64,000 nucleotides of DNA from an uncultured Bacteroidota bacterium (GCA_902544085.1 CACCAP010000003.1:1-64000), one strand, 5' to 3'; positions 54,867-64,000 are shown, counted from the stretch's first letter. The notes: generated by a model from the sequence alone, not told the origin. Numbers and translations are program-made.

Positions 54867-56213
54867 TTAAGACATTGAGATTTCTACATTCATTATTTTT
54901 TCTCTAAATATCATCCAAGATTTTTTTGAGTAAAAATATTGAAGAATTATTCGAAAAATATTTGCAATTATAAATGATAATGCAGCACCTATTTCTCCGT
55001 AATTGTTAACAAGAATTATAAGTAAAACTAAATAAATTAGTCCTGAAATTATACTTGAATTTAAAGCAGATTTTGCATCACCAGTCGTGTATAAAAATAT
55101 TGTTACTTGTACTTGAGCAATTTGATAAAATAGCCAGCCCAAAGAAATAGAAATAAACAAGATACCATTAGATATGTAATCAGAACTTAATAAAAAGTTT
55201 AAAATATAATTTTGTGTAAAAAATAATGTGATTAATAAGATAAATGATAAAAGAACATAGAATAGTAAGATTTTATTAATTTGACTCTTGAAGCTGTTAA
55301 AATCAACAATTTTTTTTAATTTTTCTGCTTTACTAAATAAGATTGGAGCAAGAAATGTTAAAGCAATAGAAGATATTATCATAAATGGGATATTTGCAAT
55401 TTGTGAGTTTGCAGAATAAATACCAACATCATTTATTGTCAGGAAAGAACTTAGCACCCATCTATCTGCCCAAGTCAATAACCATGTAAAAATACTAGCG
55501 AATGCAAATGGTAATGCAAATTTAAAAACTTTACTCTTGAGTATTCTTTTTTTATTGTCTTCAATGAATGAGAAATCAGTACTTTCTTGTGATTGAAATT
55601 GTATTTTCTTCTTCCAAAGAATATAAAATAATAAAATAGCAGTTAAAATAAAACCCGTGTAAATATTCACTAAACTTACCAATCCCAACAAACTAATTAT
55701 AATTATTGAAATCACTCTAAGCATTTGATCTAGGGATTTAAATACTGTTACCAATTTTCGGTTTCGGTTCATGTGAAAAATTCCAATAATTATGTCTCTA
55801 TTCACATCTAAATAGACAAGAGTTATTGAAAGCAAACAATAACAGAAGAAGGTAGTTTTGCCTAAAAACAAAAAAATAATTCCTAAAAATAAAGTAATGG
55901 GTGTTATTATATAAAATATTTTGGAGCTAATTATTTTGACAAATTCAAATGAATGGCTAATATCCTTCAAATAATACGAATATCTACTGGCGCCCTGAAT
56001 TAAAGAAGAAAAAATAACTATTTCAATGAATTGTATTATCGAATTCAACAAGCTGTATGTTCCATAATCATCTGTACCTAGAAAATGAGTTAGTAATTTA
56101 ATAATTAAAACACCTGAAAGTAATTGAATAAATAATCCTAAAAGTATCCAAATTAATTCTGCTTTATATGGACGAAGTATTTGATGAATTAGACTAATAA
56201 TGTTTTTGATCAT
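54867..56213 (-). CDS. wzx: Wzx-type oligosaccharide flippase
   Basis: This 448-residue integral membrane protein with about 12-14 helices belongs to the MATE/MOP-like polysaccharide transporters. The N-terminal region contains LGTDDYGTYSLLNSIIQF, typical of Wzx, and LTWADRWVLSSFLTINDVGIYSANSQIAN near residue 240. It would flip undecaprenyl-linked repeat units to the periplasm for Wzy. Confidence 0.92.
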   Translation of the reverse strand: MIKNIISLIHQILRPYKAELIWILLGLFIQLLSGVLIIKLLTHFLGTDDYGTYSLLNSIIQFIEIVIFSSLIQGASRYSYYLKDISHSFEFVKIISSKIFYIITPITLFLGIIFLFLGKTTFFCYCLLSITLVYLDVNRDIIIGIFHMNRNRKLVTVFKSLDQMLRVISIIIISLLGLVSLVNIYTGFILTAILLFYILWKKKIQFQSQESTDFSFIEDNKKRILKSKVFKFALPFAFASIFTWLLTWADRWVLSSFLTINDVGIYSANSQIANIPFMIISSIALTFLAPILFSKAEKLKKIVDFNSFKSQINKILLFYVLLSFILLITLFFTQNYILNFLLSSDYISNGILFISISLGWLFYQIAQVQVTIFLYTTGDAKSALNSSIISGLIYLVLLIILVNNYGEIGAALSFIIANIFRIILQYFYSKKSWMIFREKIMNVEISMS

Positions 56214-56264
56214 TATTGAATTATTTAAAATTTAGCTGAAAGTTGATGAACTCACTTCTCATTA

Positions 56265-57458
56265 TTATTTATGATTAACGTGAGTATTGTTAATACACGT
56301 TTTCTCAATGAGATTTTCATATTTATTTGTAATGAATTTTGGATCATACCTGTAGATACTTTGATATCCTTTTTCCGCTTTTTCTTTTAATTTATTACTA
56401 TTCTCATATGCAAAAAACAAAGCTTTAGTTAATTCATCTACCGACAAATAATTATATAAATTCCCAAATTCACCGTTTTTTAATATCTCTTTTGGACCAC
56501 TGGGGCAATCTGAACTGATTATGGGTGTTTTCAAAATTAATGTTTCAGTAAGTACACAAGGTAAACCCTCCCATGTTGAACTTAGGACAAAAAAGTCAGA
56601 TTTATATATATATTTCCAGGGGTTTGATTTGAAGCCAGCTAGATAAACTTTTTCTTTAATTTCATTATCAGCTATTAAATCAGTTAGTTGTTTTTTGCTA
56701 CCACTACCCATTATTATTAATCGACAATTGGGATATTTAGATGCTAGGACACTAAAAGAATTTATTAAAATATCATGTCTTTTTTGATGGACTAATCTAC
56801 CAGAACTTATAAAAATTACGTTATTATTTTCTTTCCATTTACTAAACGTCTTATCAGTAATATTCTCTTTTGATTTTGTTTGAATATTTTGATAGTCATT
56901 AGGGTTATTTATCAGTGTAGTTTTATTTCTTTTTATTTGATGATTAATTATCAGGTCTTCTCTGCTTTCTTCAGCAATCGTAATTATATTATCAACTGTT
57001 TTTGAATTATATACAGTTTTAAAATATTTTTTATATATTTTTTGAAATGCATTACCCATATTTTCCGAGTCCAACATAGCGCCTGTTACATGAGCATGTT
57101 CTGAAACAATGAGTTTAAATTTTTGTAAATACAATTTTTTGGTAATAAATAGTGCAAAATTTGTAAAAGGTACTATAGAAATAATAACCTCAAGGTTTTC
57201 TTTTTTTATTGCACGATAATATCCATAAAATAAATACTCTAACACACGCAGCTTAGGAATATTTAAAATTTTTTGTTTGACCTCAATAATTTTAATAAAA
57301 TTTGGTATTTCATTTTTAAAATCACCTGTAACTTCATTAACTATTAAAAAAATATCAAATTTTGATTGATTAATATTTTTTAAAATTGTAATCAATACCC
57401 TCTGTGCTCCTAGACTATCGAGAGTTGGTATTGCAAATCCAACTTTTATTTTTTTCAT
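56265..57458 (-). CDS. GT4-family glycosyltransferase
   Basis: This 397-residue GT-B enzyme starts KVGFAIPTLDSLGAQRVLITIL and contains FISSGRLVHQKRHDILINSF and the donor site EGLPCVLTETLILKTPIISSDCPSGPKEIL (E-x7-E). It is the first transferase of the operon, 51 bp before wzx. A 176-bp gap separates it from the upstream uxs gene, so a second promoter may lie there. Confidence 0.92.
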   Translation of the reverse strand: MKKIKVGFAIPTLDSLGAQRVLITILKNINQSKFDIFLIVNEVTGDFKNEIPNFIKIIEVKQKILNIPKLRVLEYLFYGYYRAIKKENLEVIISIVPFTNFALFITKKLYLQKFKLIVSEHAHVTGAMLDSENMGNAFQKIYKKYFKTVYNSKTVDNIITIAEESREDLIINHQIKRNKTTLINNPNDYQNIQTKSKENITDKTFSKWKENNNVIFISSGRLVHQKRHDILINSFSVLASKYPNCRLIIMGSGSKKQLTDLIADNEIKEKVYLAGFKSNPWKYIYKSDFFVLSSTWEGLPCVLTETLILKTPIISSDCPSGPKEILKNGEFGNLYNYLSVDELTKALFFAYENSNKLKEKAEKGYQSIYRYDPKFITNKYENLIEKTCINNTHVNHK

Positions 57459-57617
57459 ATTTGAATACTTTTTTCTTAATTAGTGAAATCACTATGCAAT
57501 GGTCTTCACTAAGTTGATAAATTACATTTTATTAAGTCTGTTAATAATTGATTTTAGGTTGTTAAGACAAAATAACTGCTTTCATAAATTATTAATTAGA
57601 TTAAACAAATGCATAGT

Positions 57618-57636
57618 AAAAAAAATTATTTTTTTT
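57618..57636 (-). terminator. A8-TTA-T8 hairpin at the end of uxs
   Basis: Eight A at 57618-57625 and eight T at 57629-57636 flank TTA, overlapping the uxs stop codon. It has the same form as the A7-TTA-T7 site at 45808-45824. With no G-C pair and a 3-nt loop it is at best a weak terminator on the minus strand, before the 176-bp gap. Confidence 0.3.
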
Positions 57637-58570
57637 AAATTACGGTTTTAAAATATTCGATTGTTTTTAATAGCCCTTCTTCTAATTTAATATTAGGTTC
57701 CCAAACTTTCAATTCTTTTTTAGCTAATGAAATATCAGGTTTCCTTTGCATAGGATCATCTTGTGGTAAGGGCATAAATGTAATTTTAGATTTTGATGAT
57801 GTTAGTCCTATAATTTTTTCCGCCAATTCTAAAATTGTAAACTCATCAGGATTGCCAATATTTACCGGCCCATAAAAATCATCTCTTGAATTCATCATTC
57901 TTATCATTCCTTCCACCAAGTCATCTACGTATTGAAAACTCCTTGTTTGGTTTCCTTTACCGTAAACAGTAATATCTTCGTTTTTTAATGACTGAACAAT
58001 AAAATTGGAGACAACTCTGCCATCGAAAGGATTCATGTTAGGTCCATAAGTGTTAAAAATTCTGACAATTTTTATCTTTAAATCATGTTCTTTTTGATAA
58101 TTAATAAATAAGGATTCTGCACATCGCTTTCCTTCATCATAACAAGACCTTAAACCAATCGGGTTTACATTACCCCAATAAGTTTCTGGCTGGGGATGAA
58201 TTTCAGGGTCACCATAAACTTCGCTTGTTGAGGCCAGTAATATTTTAGCTTTTACTCTTTTAGCAAGTCCCAAAGAGTTGATAGCCCCTAAAACTGAAGT
58301 TTTTATCGTTTTTATTGGATTATATTGGTAATGGGGTGGTGAAGCTGGACAGGCTAGGTTATATATTTCATCAACTTCAGCAAAAAAAGAATGTGTTACA
58401 TCATGTCTTACTAATTCAAAGTTTGGATGATTTAAAAGATGCTTAATATTTTTTTTGCTACCTGTATAATAGTTATCTAAGCAAATTACATCATTTCCAT
58501 CATTTATTAATCTTTCACACAAATTAGATCCTAAAAAACCTGCTCCCCCTGTTACTAATATTTTTTTCAT
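57635..58570 (-). CDS. uxs: UDP-glucuronate decarboxylase (UDP-xylose synthase)
   Basis: It oxidatively decarboxylates UDP-glucuronate to UDP-xylose. The 311-residue SDR has [14 protein letters not shown], the diagnostic [37 protein letters not shown] (YxxxK) and [10 protein letters not shown]. It is 2 bp downstream of ugd, so substrate and enzyme are made together. Confidence 0.95.
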   Translation of the reverse strand: MKKILVTGGAGFLGSNLCERLINDGNDVICLDNYYTGSKKNIKHLLNHPNFELVRHDVTHSFFAEVDEIYNLACPASPPHYQYNPIKTIKTSVLGAINSLGLAKRVKAKILLASTSEVYGDPEIHPQPETYWGNVNPIGLRSCYDEGKRCAESLFINYQKEHDLKIKIVRIFNTYGPNMNPFDGRVVSNFIVQSLKNEDITVYGKGNQTRSFQYVDDLVEGMIRMMNSRDDFYGPVNIGNPDEFTILELAEKIIGLTSSKSKITFMPLPQDDPMQRKPDISLAKKELKVWEPNIKLEEGLLKTIEYFKTVI

Positions 58571-58572
58571 AA

Positions 58573-59970
58573 TTATTTACCTATTGTATAAGTGTTAAAC
58601 CCAATTTTATTTAGAAAAATTTTATCTAAAATATTTCTTCCATCAAATATAAATGCCGGCTTTTTCATACTAAAATATATTTTTTCCCAATCATAAATCT
58701 TGAACTCATCCCAGTCTGTTAAGATGGCAATTGCATGTGCATCTTTAATTGCTTCATATGGGTCTTTTGTAACTTGAACTAATTTGCGATTTTCTGCTGA
58801 ATCTCTAGAATTTAAATAATCCAAGTCTGAAAAAATTTGTTCTTCTTTTACTTTGGGATCAAAAACTGCAATATTCGCTTTTTCATCTAATAAATGATCT
58901 GCAACATAAATTGAAGCAGATTCTCTAGTATCATTAGTATTCTTCTTAAAAGCCCATCCTAAAAAAGCTATTTTTTTGCCTGAAACAGTATTGAAAAGTG
59001 TTTCTATAATTTTGTCTGAAAAACGCTTTTTTTGATGGTCATTCAAAATTATTACTTGTTCCCAATAGTCTGCTACTTTATTTAAGCCATATGATCTAGC
59101 AATGTAAACAAGATTTAATATATCTTTTTGAAAGCATGATCCACCGAAGCCAACTGATGCTTGTAAAAATTTTGGTCCTATTCTACTATCAGTTCCTACA
59201 GCATTTGCCAACTCACTAACATCTGCTTCAGTTGCTTCACACAACTCTGAAATTGAATTTATTGAAGACACTCTCTGTGCTAAAAACGCATTAGCCGTTA
59301 ATTTTGAAAGTTCAGATGACCATACATTCGTTGTTATAATCTTTTCTCTTGGGACCCAATTTGTATAAATATTCACTAAAGCTTCTATAGCTTCTTTACC
59401 CTCTTCTGTTTGCATACCTCCAATTAAAACCCTATCTGGATTCATTAAATCATCAATAGCTGTTCCTTCTGCTAAAAATTCTGGATTTGATAATACTGAA
59501 AATTTAACATTATTACCAGTCCTTTCTAAAATAGTTTTGATAGTATTTGCTGTTCTTACAGGTACTGTCGATTTTTCTACAATAATTTTATCAGTATTTG
59601 ATACTTCTGCTATTTGCCTTGCACAAAGTTCAACATACTTTAAATCCGCTGCCATTCCTTTGCCTTTTCCATAATTTTTAGTAGGTGTATTAACAGATAT
59701 AAAGATCATATCAGCTTTATTAATGGCTTTATTTACTTCAGTGCTAAAAAAAAGATTTCTATCACGAGCTCTCATAACAACCTCTTTCAAACCCGGCTCA
59801 TAAATAGGAAGATTGTTTAAGTTTTTATGATTCCAATCATTAATTCTTTGTTGATTTAGATCAACAACTTCAACATTAATTTCTGGGCATTTATCTGCTA
59901 TAACAGTCATAGTCGGGCCCCCAACATATCCTGCACCAATACAGCAAATATTTTTAATTTTTTTTCTCAT
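58573..59970 (-). CDS. ugd: UDP-glucose 6-dehydrogenase, long (eukaryote-like) type
   Basis: It oxidises UDP-glucose to UDP-glucuronate with two NAD. The 465-residue protein has [46 protein letters not shown], the catalytic-Cys motif FGGSCFQKD and [16 protein letters not shown]. These features match the longer, animal/plant-like UGDH class rather than short bacterial Ugd, a type also found in some Bacteroidota. It overlaps the epimerase gene by 4 bp. Confidence 0.95.
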   Translation of the reverse strand: MRKKIKNICCIGAGYVGGPTMTVIADKCPEINVEVVDLNQQRINDWNHKNLNNLPIYEPGLKEVVMRARDRNLFFSTEVNKAINKADMIFISVNTPTKNYGKGKGMAADLKYVELCARQIAEVSNTDKIIVEKSTVPVRTANTIKTILERTGNNVKFSVLSNPEFLAEGTAIDDLMNPDRVLIGGMQTEEGKEAIEALVNIYTNWVPREKIITTNVWSSELSKLTANAFLAQRVSSINSISELCEATEADVSELANAVGTDSRIGPKFLQASVGFGGSCFQKDILNLVYIARSYGLNKVADYWEQVIILNDHQKKRFSDKIIETLFNTVSGKKIAFLGWAFKKNTNDTRESASIYVADHLLDEKANIAVFDPKVKEEQIFSDLDYLNSRDSAENRKLVQVTKDPYEAIKDAHAIAILTDWDEFKIYDWEKIYFSMKKPAFIFDGRNILDKIFLNKIGFNTYTIGK

Positions 59971-60977
59971 TTTTTATAATTTAAATACCAATTAGTGAAA
60001 CTTTCAATTCCGGATTCAAGTTCTGTATTTGGTGAATATTTGTAATCTTTGATTAATTCATCCACATCAGCGTACGTTCTTGGTACATCTCCTAATTGCA
60101 TTGGATACATTTCTTTTGTAGCTTCCTTACCCATTGCTTTTTCAATGGTCGAGATAAAATCTTTTAAACTTACAGTTTTATTGTTTCCAATATTATATAT
60201 TTTATAATGTTCTCTCGAGCTTATATTCTTTTCAATCACCCTAACAACTCCATTAATTATGTCATCTATATATGTAAAATCCCTCTCCATTTCACCATTG
60301 TTAAACACTTTAATGGGCTGATTGTTAAAGATTGCTTCAGTGAATAAATAATAAGCCATATCTGGTCTCCCCCACGGACCATAAACGCTAAAAAAACGTA
60401 ATCCAGTAGTTTTAAATCCATATAAATGCCCGTAAGTATGAGCCATTAATTCATTGCTCTTTTTTGTAGCGGCGTACAAACTTATTGGATGGTCTACATT
60501 ATCGCTGGTTTCAAAAGGTATTTTTTTATTTTCACCATACACACTCGAACTGCTAGCATATACTAAATGCTTTACTTTATAATTTTTACATCCTTCAAGA
60601 ATATTTAAAAAACCAGAGATGTTACAATCGATATAAGCTTTGGGATTTTCAATACTATATCTAACTCCAGCTTGAGCTGCTAAATTGCAGACTAGTTCAA
60701 ATCGATTTTTTTTAAATAGTTCGTTTATACTCATATAATCGACCAGATCTATTCTAGAAAAACGTAATGAATTAAATTTTTTACTCAAAACCTCGTTTTT
60801 AAAGATTTTAGTTTCAGATTTATTAAATCCTAACTCAACTAAACGATCAAACTTAAGTTTTGGGGCATAATAATCGTTTATGTTATCAATTCCATAAACC
60901 TCATGTCCTTGATTAACTAACTTTAAACAGGTGTGAAACCCAATAAATCCAGCTGCCCCAGTAACTAATATTTTCAT
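59967..60977 (-). CDS. UDP-glucuronate 4-epimerase
   Basis: This 336-residue SDR would interconvert UDP-glucuronate and UDP-galacturonate. It has [63 protein letters not shown] (YxxxK) and [20 protein letters not shown]-type block ([16 protein letters not shown]), all typical of LspL/GAE enzymes. It lies between the regulator and ugd with 4-bp overlaps on both sides. Confidence 0.93.
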   Translation of the reverse strand: MKILVTGAAGFIGFHTCLKLVNQGHEVYGIDNINDYYAPKLKFDRLVELGFNKSETKIFKNEVLSKKFNSLRFSRIDLVDYMSINELFKKNRFELVCNLAAQAGVRYSIENPKAYIDCNISGFLNILEGCKNYKVKHLVYASSSSVYGENKKIPFETSDNVDHPISLYAATKKSNELMAHTYGHLYGFKTTGLRFFSVYGPWGRPDMAYYLFTEAIFNNQPIKVFNNGEMERDFTYIDDIINGVVRVIEKNISSREHYKIYNIGNNKTVSLKDFISTIEKAMGKEATKEMYPMQLGDVPRTYADVDELIKDYKYSPNTELESGIESFTNWYLNYKK

Positions 60978-61486
60978 TTATTTATTTTACTAAAAAGAAT
61001 AATTGAATTTGAATCCAACTTTTGATTCAATAAGAAACTTACTTCTCTTCCAATTTTCTTTTTTATTTTAGGTTTTATATTTTTTAAATAGTCTTTGTTC
61101 ACATTAGAACCATTAATCACTATTTCAATATTTCCACTATCAATTCCTTTAGTGTATTCACCAATTAATGCTATTTGATCTACATCACCGATTCGTTCGA
61201 TCACAGTTTCAACAATTTGCTCAAGACCAAGATGTTGTCTTACAATTTTTTGTAAAACATTAAACATTGGGTGTGAAGTATTGGCATTATATATGATCTT
61301 ATTATTTTTTTTTGATTTTCGAAGGTAACCAGCACTAGATAAGTTATTTAATTCCTTTCTAATTGAATTCGTAGATTCATTGAATTCGGTAGCTAAGCCA
61401 TTTAGGTAACCATTATTTGTTGCATTAACAAAAAACTTTATCAACATTCTTAGTCTTGTTCTGGATGTGATAAGCGAGTTTAACAT
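60974..61486 (-). CDS. Winged-HTH regulator fused to a nucleotidyltransferase-like domain, head of polysaccharide operon
   Basis: The ATG at 61486 gives 170 residues (MLNSLITSRTRLRMLIKFF); an in-frame TTG at 61498 is less likely. Residues about 1-85 form a winged helix (LATEFNESTNSIRKELNNLSSAGYLRKSKKNNK). Residues about 90-170 (VIERIGDVDQIALIGEYTKGIDSGNIEIVINGS) resemble a minimal nucleotidyltransferase fold, but the catalytic GSxxRG/DxD residues are replaced, so it is probably a sensor. Proteins of this architecture commonly stand first in flavobacterial polysaccharide operons. Repeats in the adjacent gap suggest autoregulation. Confidence 0.8.
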   Translation of the reverse strand: MLNSLITSRTRLRMLIKFFVNATNNGYLNGLATEFNESTNSIRKELNNLSSAGYLRKSKKNNKIIYNANTSHPMFNVLQKIVRQHLGLEQIVETVIERIGDVDQIALIGEYTKGIDSGNIEIVINGSNVNKDYLKNIKPKIKKKIGREVSFLLNQKLDSNSIILFSKINK

Positions 61487-61495
61487 AATAAGTAA

Positions 61496-61503
61496 CAAAA
61501 GTA
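61496..61503 (-). promoter_or_regulatory. Putative -7 element TACTTTTG of the polysaccharide operon
   Basis: On the minus strand TACTTTTG matches TAnnTTTG 9 bp before the regulator ATG, implying a nearly leaderless transcript. It overlaps one of the AGTACT repeats, so binding there would block initiation. Confidence 0.4.
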
Positions 61504-61530
61504 CTCAATTTCAAGTAATTTAAGTACTTG
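61499..61530. promoter_or_regulatory. AAGTA-type inverted repeats, operator candidate
   Basis: CAAGTA at 61512-61517 and TACTTG at 61525-61530 form an inverted repeat with a 7-bp spacer. AAGTACT occurs at 61499-61505 and the palindrome AAGTACTT at 61522-61529. The cluster lies in the 118-bp gap between the HTH regulator and the diverging initiating transferase, which suggests control of both transcripts by that regulator. Confidence 0.45.
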
Positions 61531-61604
61531 TTTTAATATTTTTTGAAATATTGTTATTTTCCGTTACTCAATAATTTAATATTTTAGCAAGCATTAGTTA
61601 AAAA

Positions 61605-62699
61605 GTGTATTTATTTTATTTTATACTGGGTCTAATAACATCATTATTTCTAAATGGCTATTTAAATAATTTTTTTCTTAGAAGAAAACTATACGATCCT
61701 GTAAAAGAAAGATCATCACATAAAAACAAAGCTACTAGATCGGGAGGTGCTGCAATTTTTTTAACATTGTGTTTTTGTTATGGTCTTGGAAGAGCTTTTT
61801 TAAATTTAGATATTAATTTATTTTCTCTAATCGCTTGTTGTTTTGTAGCTTTTGTTGGATTTTTTGATGATTTATTTGATTTATACTATGTTGAAAAATT
61901 TGCATTGCAAATTTTCGCCGGAATTATTTTAATTCAAAGTGATGTTTACATAAATAATTTTCATGGAATTCTTGGAATATATGAAATATCAGAGCTGACA
62001 GCGTATATTGTATCATTGTTTGTCTTTCTAGTAATTACCAATTCATTAAATCTTATTGATGGTATTGATGGCTTGGCAGGCCTTGTAGCTCTAAAGTTTT
62101 TTATTGCTATTTCATTTATTTTATATTTTACGGATGCTAGCCTTTATTTGTATGCAGTCAATAAAGAATCCATGTTGGCATATTCATTAACATTAATTGG
62201 CGCCTTGATTGGATTTCTAATCTTTAACTTCAAATCCTATAAAAAAGTTTTTCTTGGTGATTTTGGTTCTCTTTTAATTGGTTCTGTCATTACTTATTTT
62301 ATTTTTTCAATTCTTCACTCTGGAAATCAAATAATCACAGATAATTGGATAAATAGATCTTTGATTGCTGTACTATTGCTCATTTACCCATTGTGTGATA
62401 CCTTAAGAGTTTTTATTTTGAGAGCAAAGTCTGGAGAATCTCCATACCTTCCTGATAGAAGACATTTGCATCACAAGCTTATAGATAAAGGTTATAGCCA
62501 TGTAAAAGCTTCTATTTTAATTGCATTGTTATCAATTTCAGTTTTAATTTTTGGTTTTGGAACATCCCTTTTGATTTGGAATATTGATTTATCTTCGATT
62601 TTATTTGAAGGAGTCAATATTATTACAACTATTTTGATTATTCTTGCCTACATGATTTTCCTCTACTTTAAATTTTTTGAATCAAAAGTATTAAAGTGA
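61605..62699 (+). CDS. WecA/WbpL-type undecaprenyl-phosphate sugar-1-phosphate transferase
   Basis: This 364-residue protein of the MraY/WecA family (about 10-11 membrane helices) starts with GTG. It transfers an N-acetylhexosamine 1-phosphate to undecaprenyl phosphate to begin the repeat unit. Visible are the DD motif in FVGFFDDLFDL, LNLIDGIDGLAGL, LGDFGSLLIGS and the cytoplasmic His loop LPDRRHLHHKLIDKGYSH. It diverges from the regulator and overlaps the 3' end of umuD by 9 bp. Confidence 0.93.
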   Translation: MYLFYFILGLITSLFLNGYLNNFFLRRKLYDPVKERSSHKNKATRSGGAAIFLTLCFCYGLGRAFLNLDINLFSLIACCFVAFVGFFDDLFDLYYVEKFALQIFAGIILIQSDVYINNFHGILGIYEISELTAYIVSLFVFLVITNSLNLIDGIDGLAGLVALKFFIAISFILYFTDASLYLYAVNKESMLAYSLTLIGALIGFLIFNFKSYKKVFLGDFGSLLIGSVITYFIFSILHSGNQIITDNWINRSLIAVLLLIYPLCDTLRVFILRAKSGESPYLPDRRHLHHKLIDKGYSHVKASILIALLSISVLIFGFGTSLLIWNIDLSSILFEGVNIITTILIILAYMIFLYFKFFESKVLK

Positions 62700-63122
62700 T
62701 TTTATCACATAGGTTACAATTCCCCAAATTTGTAACTCGTTTTCTTCATCAATTTTTATTGGCTTGTAGTTTTTATTTTCCGGCTTCAAATATAAATCCT
62801 CCCCTTTCTTAATAATTCTTTTTACTGTAAAATCTCCATCAATAAAACATACGGCTATTTTATTGTTTTCTGGATTTAAACTGCGGTCAATCACAATTAA
62901 GTCCCCATCACTTAGTCCCGCATTTATCATTGAATCTCCGCTTACTTTCGCATAAAAGGTAGCATCACCATTTTTTACTAGTTCCCTGTCCAAGCTTATC
63001 CTGATTTCCTTGAAATCGTCTGCGGGTGATGGAAATCCTGCTGATATCCCTTGTTCCATTAACCATTGACCTAAATTTTTTTCTTGCTCAGGTTGAAAGA
63101 AGTTTAATTTATCTTTTTTCAT
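62691..63122 (-). CDS. umuD: UmuD-like S24 autoprotease subunit of DNA polymerase V
   Basis: This 143-residue LexA/UmuD-family protein cleaves itself when stimulated by RecA filaments to activate error-prone synthesis. The catalytic Ser is in KVSGDSMINAGLSDGD, and the Lys is in the IDGDFTVKRI block. The Ala-Gly cleavage site is in GISAGFPSPA. Length is normal. Its ATG overlaps the stop of umuC (ATGA), so umuD is the second gene of the pair, opposite to the usual order. Confidence 0.92.
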   Translation of the reverse strand: MKKDKLNFFQPEQEKNLGQWLMEQGISAGFPSPADDFKEIRISLDRELVKNGDATFYAKVSGDSMINAGLSDGDLIVIDRSLNPENNKIAVCFIDGDFTVKRIIKKGEDLYLKPENKNYKPIKIDEENELQIWGIVTYVIKSL

Positions 63123-64000
63123 TTTACTTTTATTATTTCATTGATTTTTGTAGTATAGAGATTGCTTAATCTTTCTTGTTTCATTTTCCATCTTTTTTTA
63201 AGGTCTTGACTTGCTAGCTTTATTTTACTTTGCCCATCTTTTTTTTGAATGTAGTCAATGGTTTTCATCAGTTTCCTGTGTTTAGGATTTTCATTCTCAA
63301 ATAAATTTGTTTGATAATTTTTAATTGAGTTGATTGCCATTACAATTACACCTGATTTTTTATAATTAAAACCAGATCTAAATATCTTTTTTAATCCTTC
63401 AGTTGCATATTTGCTTATTACCATATTAGAATTTGTTGCAAATGGTATTGTCATAAGTATCCCATTCCTATACTGTGGTTTATTTTTTTGAAACTTATTA
63501 CTTCGTACAAAAACATAAACTGCATTACATGTGCTTTTCTGTAGTCTTAACTTTTCTGCACAGCATACTGCAAAAGTTGATACCCTTTCCTTTATTTTCT
63601 CAAAATCTGTAATTGTACCTTCAAAACTTCGGGTTGTAGCAATGGCTTTTTTAGGTGATCGATTTTCTTCTAGACATAGGACAGATTCCCCTTCTAATTC
63701 TTTTTTAAGCCTTAACCCCACGACACTCATTTGTTTTCTTACCCAATCATCTGGAAGAGATACAAAATCATGAGCATTATTTATTTCAAAACTTCTCAGT
63801 CTCTTCGCATGTCTAAATCCTATTCCCCAAACATTTCCAACTTCTAGCCATTTTAATGCTTTAATTCTATTTTTTTCTGATTTAATCATATAAACACCTT
63901 TAGTTTTTTTTGGAAACTTTTTTGAAATTCTATTTGCTACCTTAGCCAAGGCTTTCGTAGGTGCTATACCTATACTTATGGGTATTCCTGTCCATTTAAG
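63119..64000 (-). CDS. umuC: UmuC-like Y-family DNA polymerase, N terminus beyond the window
   Basis: The C-terminal 293 codons of the polymerase V catalytic subunit are present; the frame stays open to the window edge with KWTGIPISIGIAPTKALAKVAN, a conserved palm/fingers block, so the apparent start near 63949 is not real. The HhH region (WGIGFRHAKRLRSFEINNAHDF), the little-finger domain and a DUF4113 tail (KTIDYIQKKDGQSKIKLASQ, then RWKMKQERLSNLYTT) follow. The catalytic carboxylates lie mostly outside. It overlaps umuD by 4 bp. Confidence 0.92.
   Translation of the reverse strand, partial: LKWTGIPISIGIAPTKALAKVANRISKKFPKKTKGVYMIKSEKNRIKALKWLEVGNVWGIGFRHAKRLRSFEINNAHDFVSLPDDWVRKQMSVVGLRLKKELEGESVLCLEENRSPKKAIATTRSFEGTITDFEKIKERVSTFAVCCAEKLRLQKSTCNAVYVFVRSNKFQKNKPQYRNGILMTIPFATNSNMVISKYATEGLKKIFRSGFNYKKSGVIVMAINSIKNYQTNLFENENPKHRKLMKTIDYIQKKDGQSKIKLASQDLKKRWKMKQERLSNLYTTKINEIIKVK

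Noticed and set aside
62696-62708. GTGAT-TTT-ATCAC hairpin at the convergent transferase/umuD ends
   Set aside because: Only 5 bp of stem, no T-tract, and partly coding on both strands.
1-64000. CRISPR arrays, insertion sequences and rRNA genes
   Set aside because: No regularly spaced repeats, transposase motifs or rRNA-like sequence were seen on either strand.

Overview
The window is 64 kb of very AT-rich DNA from a member of the Bacteroidota, most likely a marine Flavobacteriia. The evidence is a SusC/SusD pair followed by lipoproteins and laminarin-type glycoside hydrolases, promoter -7 elements of the TAnnTTTG type, no consistent Shine-Dalgarno sequences, many TTG start codons, short lipoprotein signals, and Bacteroidota versions of MetG, Ctc/L25 and the head-of-locus HTH regulator. 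Species cannot be named from the sequence alone.

Region 1 (1-11992, + strand) is a polysaccharide utilisation locus: SusC, SusD, a large PKD/CBM-like surface glycan-binding lipoprotein, a second PKD-type lipoprotein, a GH16 laminarinase-like lipoprotein, a GH3 beta-glucosidase and a small lipoprotein of unknown role. Together they would bind beta-1,3-glucan (laminarin), cut it at the surface, import oligosaccharides through SusCD and finish them to glucose in the periplasm. Two near-identical palindromes lie upstream of susC, one between its putative -33 and -7 elements. A clear terminator splits the locus between the binding proteins and the enzymes.

Region 2 (11982-27246) is housekeeping: metG (lacking the usual C-terminal tRNA-binding domain), an ACT-domain protein, mfd, a GNAT acetyltransferase overlapping lysC, and a tight minus-strand run holding serA-like dehydrogenase, mgtE, rsmA, serS, ribF, pth, rplY and prs, then tRNA-Leu(CAA). 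Several convergent genes overlap at their 3' ends.

Region 3 (27310-62699) is a long surface-polysaccharide region: a WbpE-like aminotransferase, dTDP-rhamnose genes rfbB-D-C-A, metK-ahcY (SAM cycle), a short UDP-sugar dehydrogenase, a Wza-like SLBB export protein, a Wzz-like protein, a nucleotidyltransferase-fold protein, GDP-fucose genes (fcl, gmd), an SGNH hydrolase plus MBOAT O-acetyltransferase pair, and a 16-kb minus-strand operon. That operon runs from an HTH regulator through UDP-glucuronate/galacturonate/xylose genes, glycosyltransferases, Wzx, Wzy and an AsnB-like amidotransferase, to a carbamoyltransferase broken by a single-base frameshift in an A7 run and a GT2 carrying a G10 run near its 3' end. 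A divergent WecA/WbpL-type initiating transferase closes the region. The set fits a Wzx/Wzy-dependent capsule or O-antigen built from rhamnose, fucose and uronic acids or xylose, with acetyl, carbamoyl and possibly amide decorations.

Region 4 (62691-64000) is an SOS-type pair, with umuC (cut by the window edge) upstream of umuD, the reverse of the usual order.

The most interesting points are the two homopolymer sites in adjacent decoration/transferase genes (possible phase variation), the module shared between the stand-alone lipoprotein and the laminarinase, the paired palindromes at susC, and the AAGTA-type repeats between the HTH-nucleotidyltransferase regulator and the initiating transferase.
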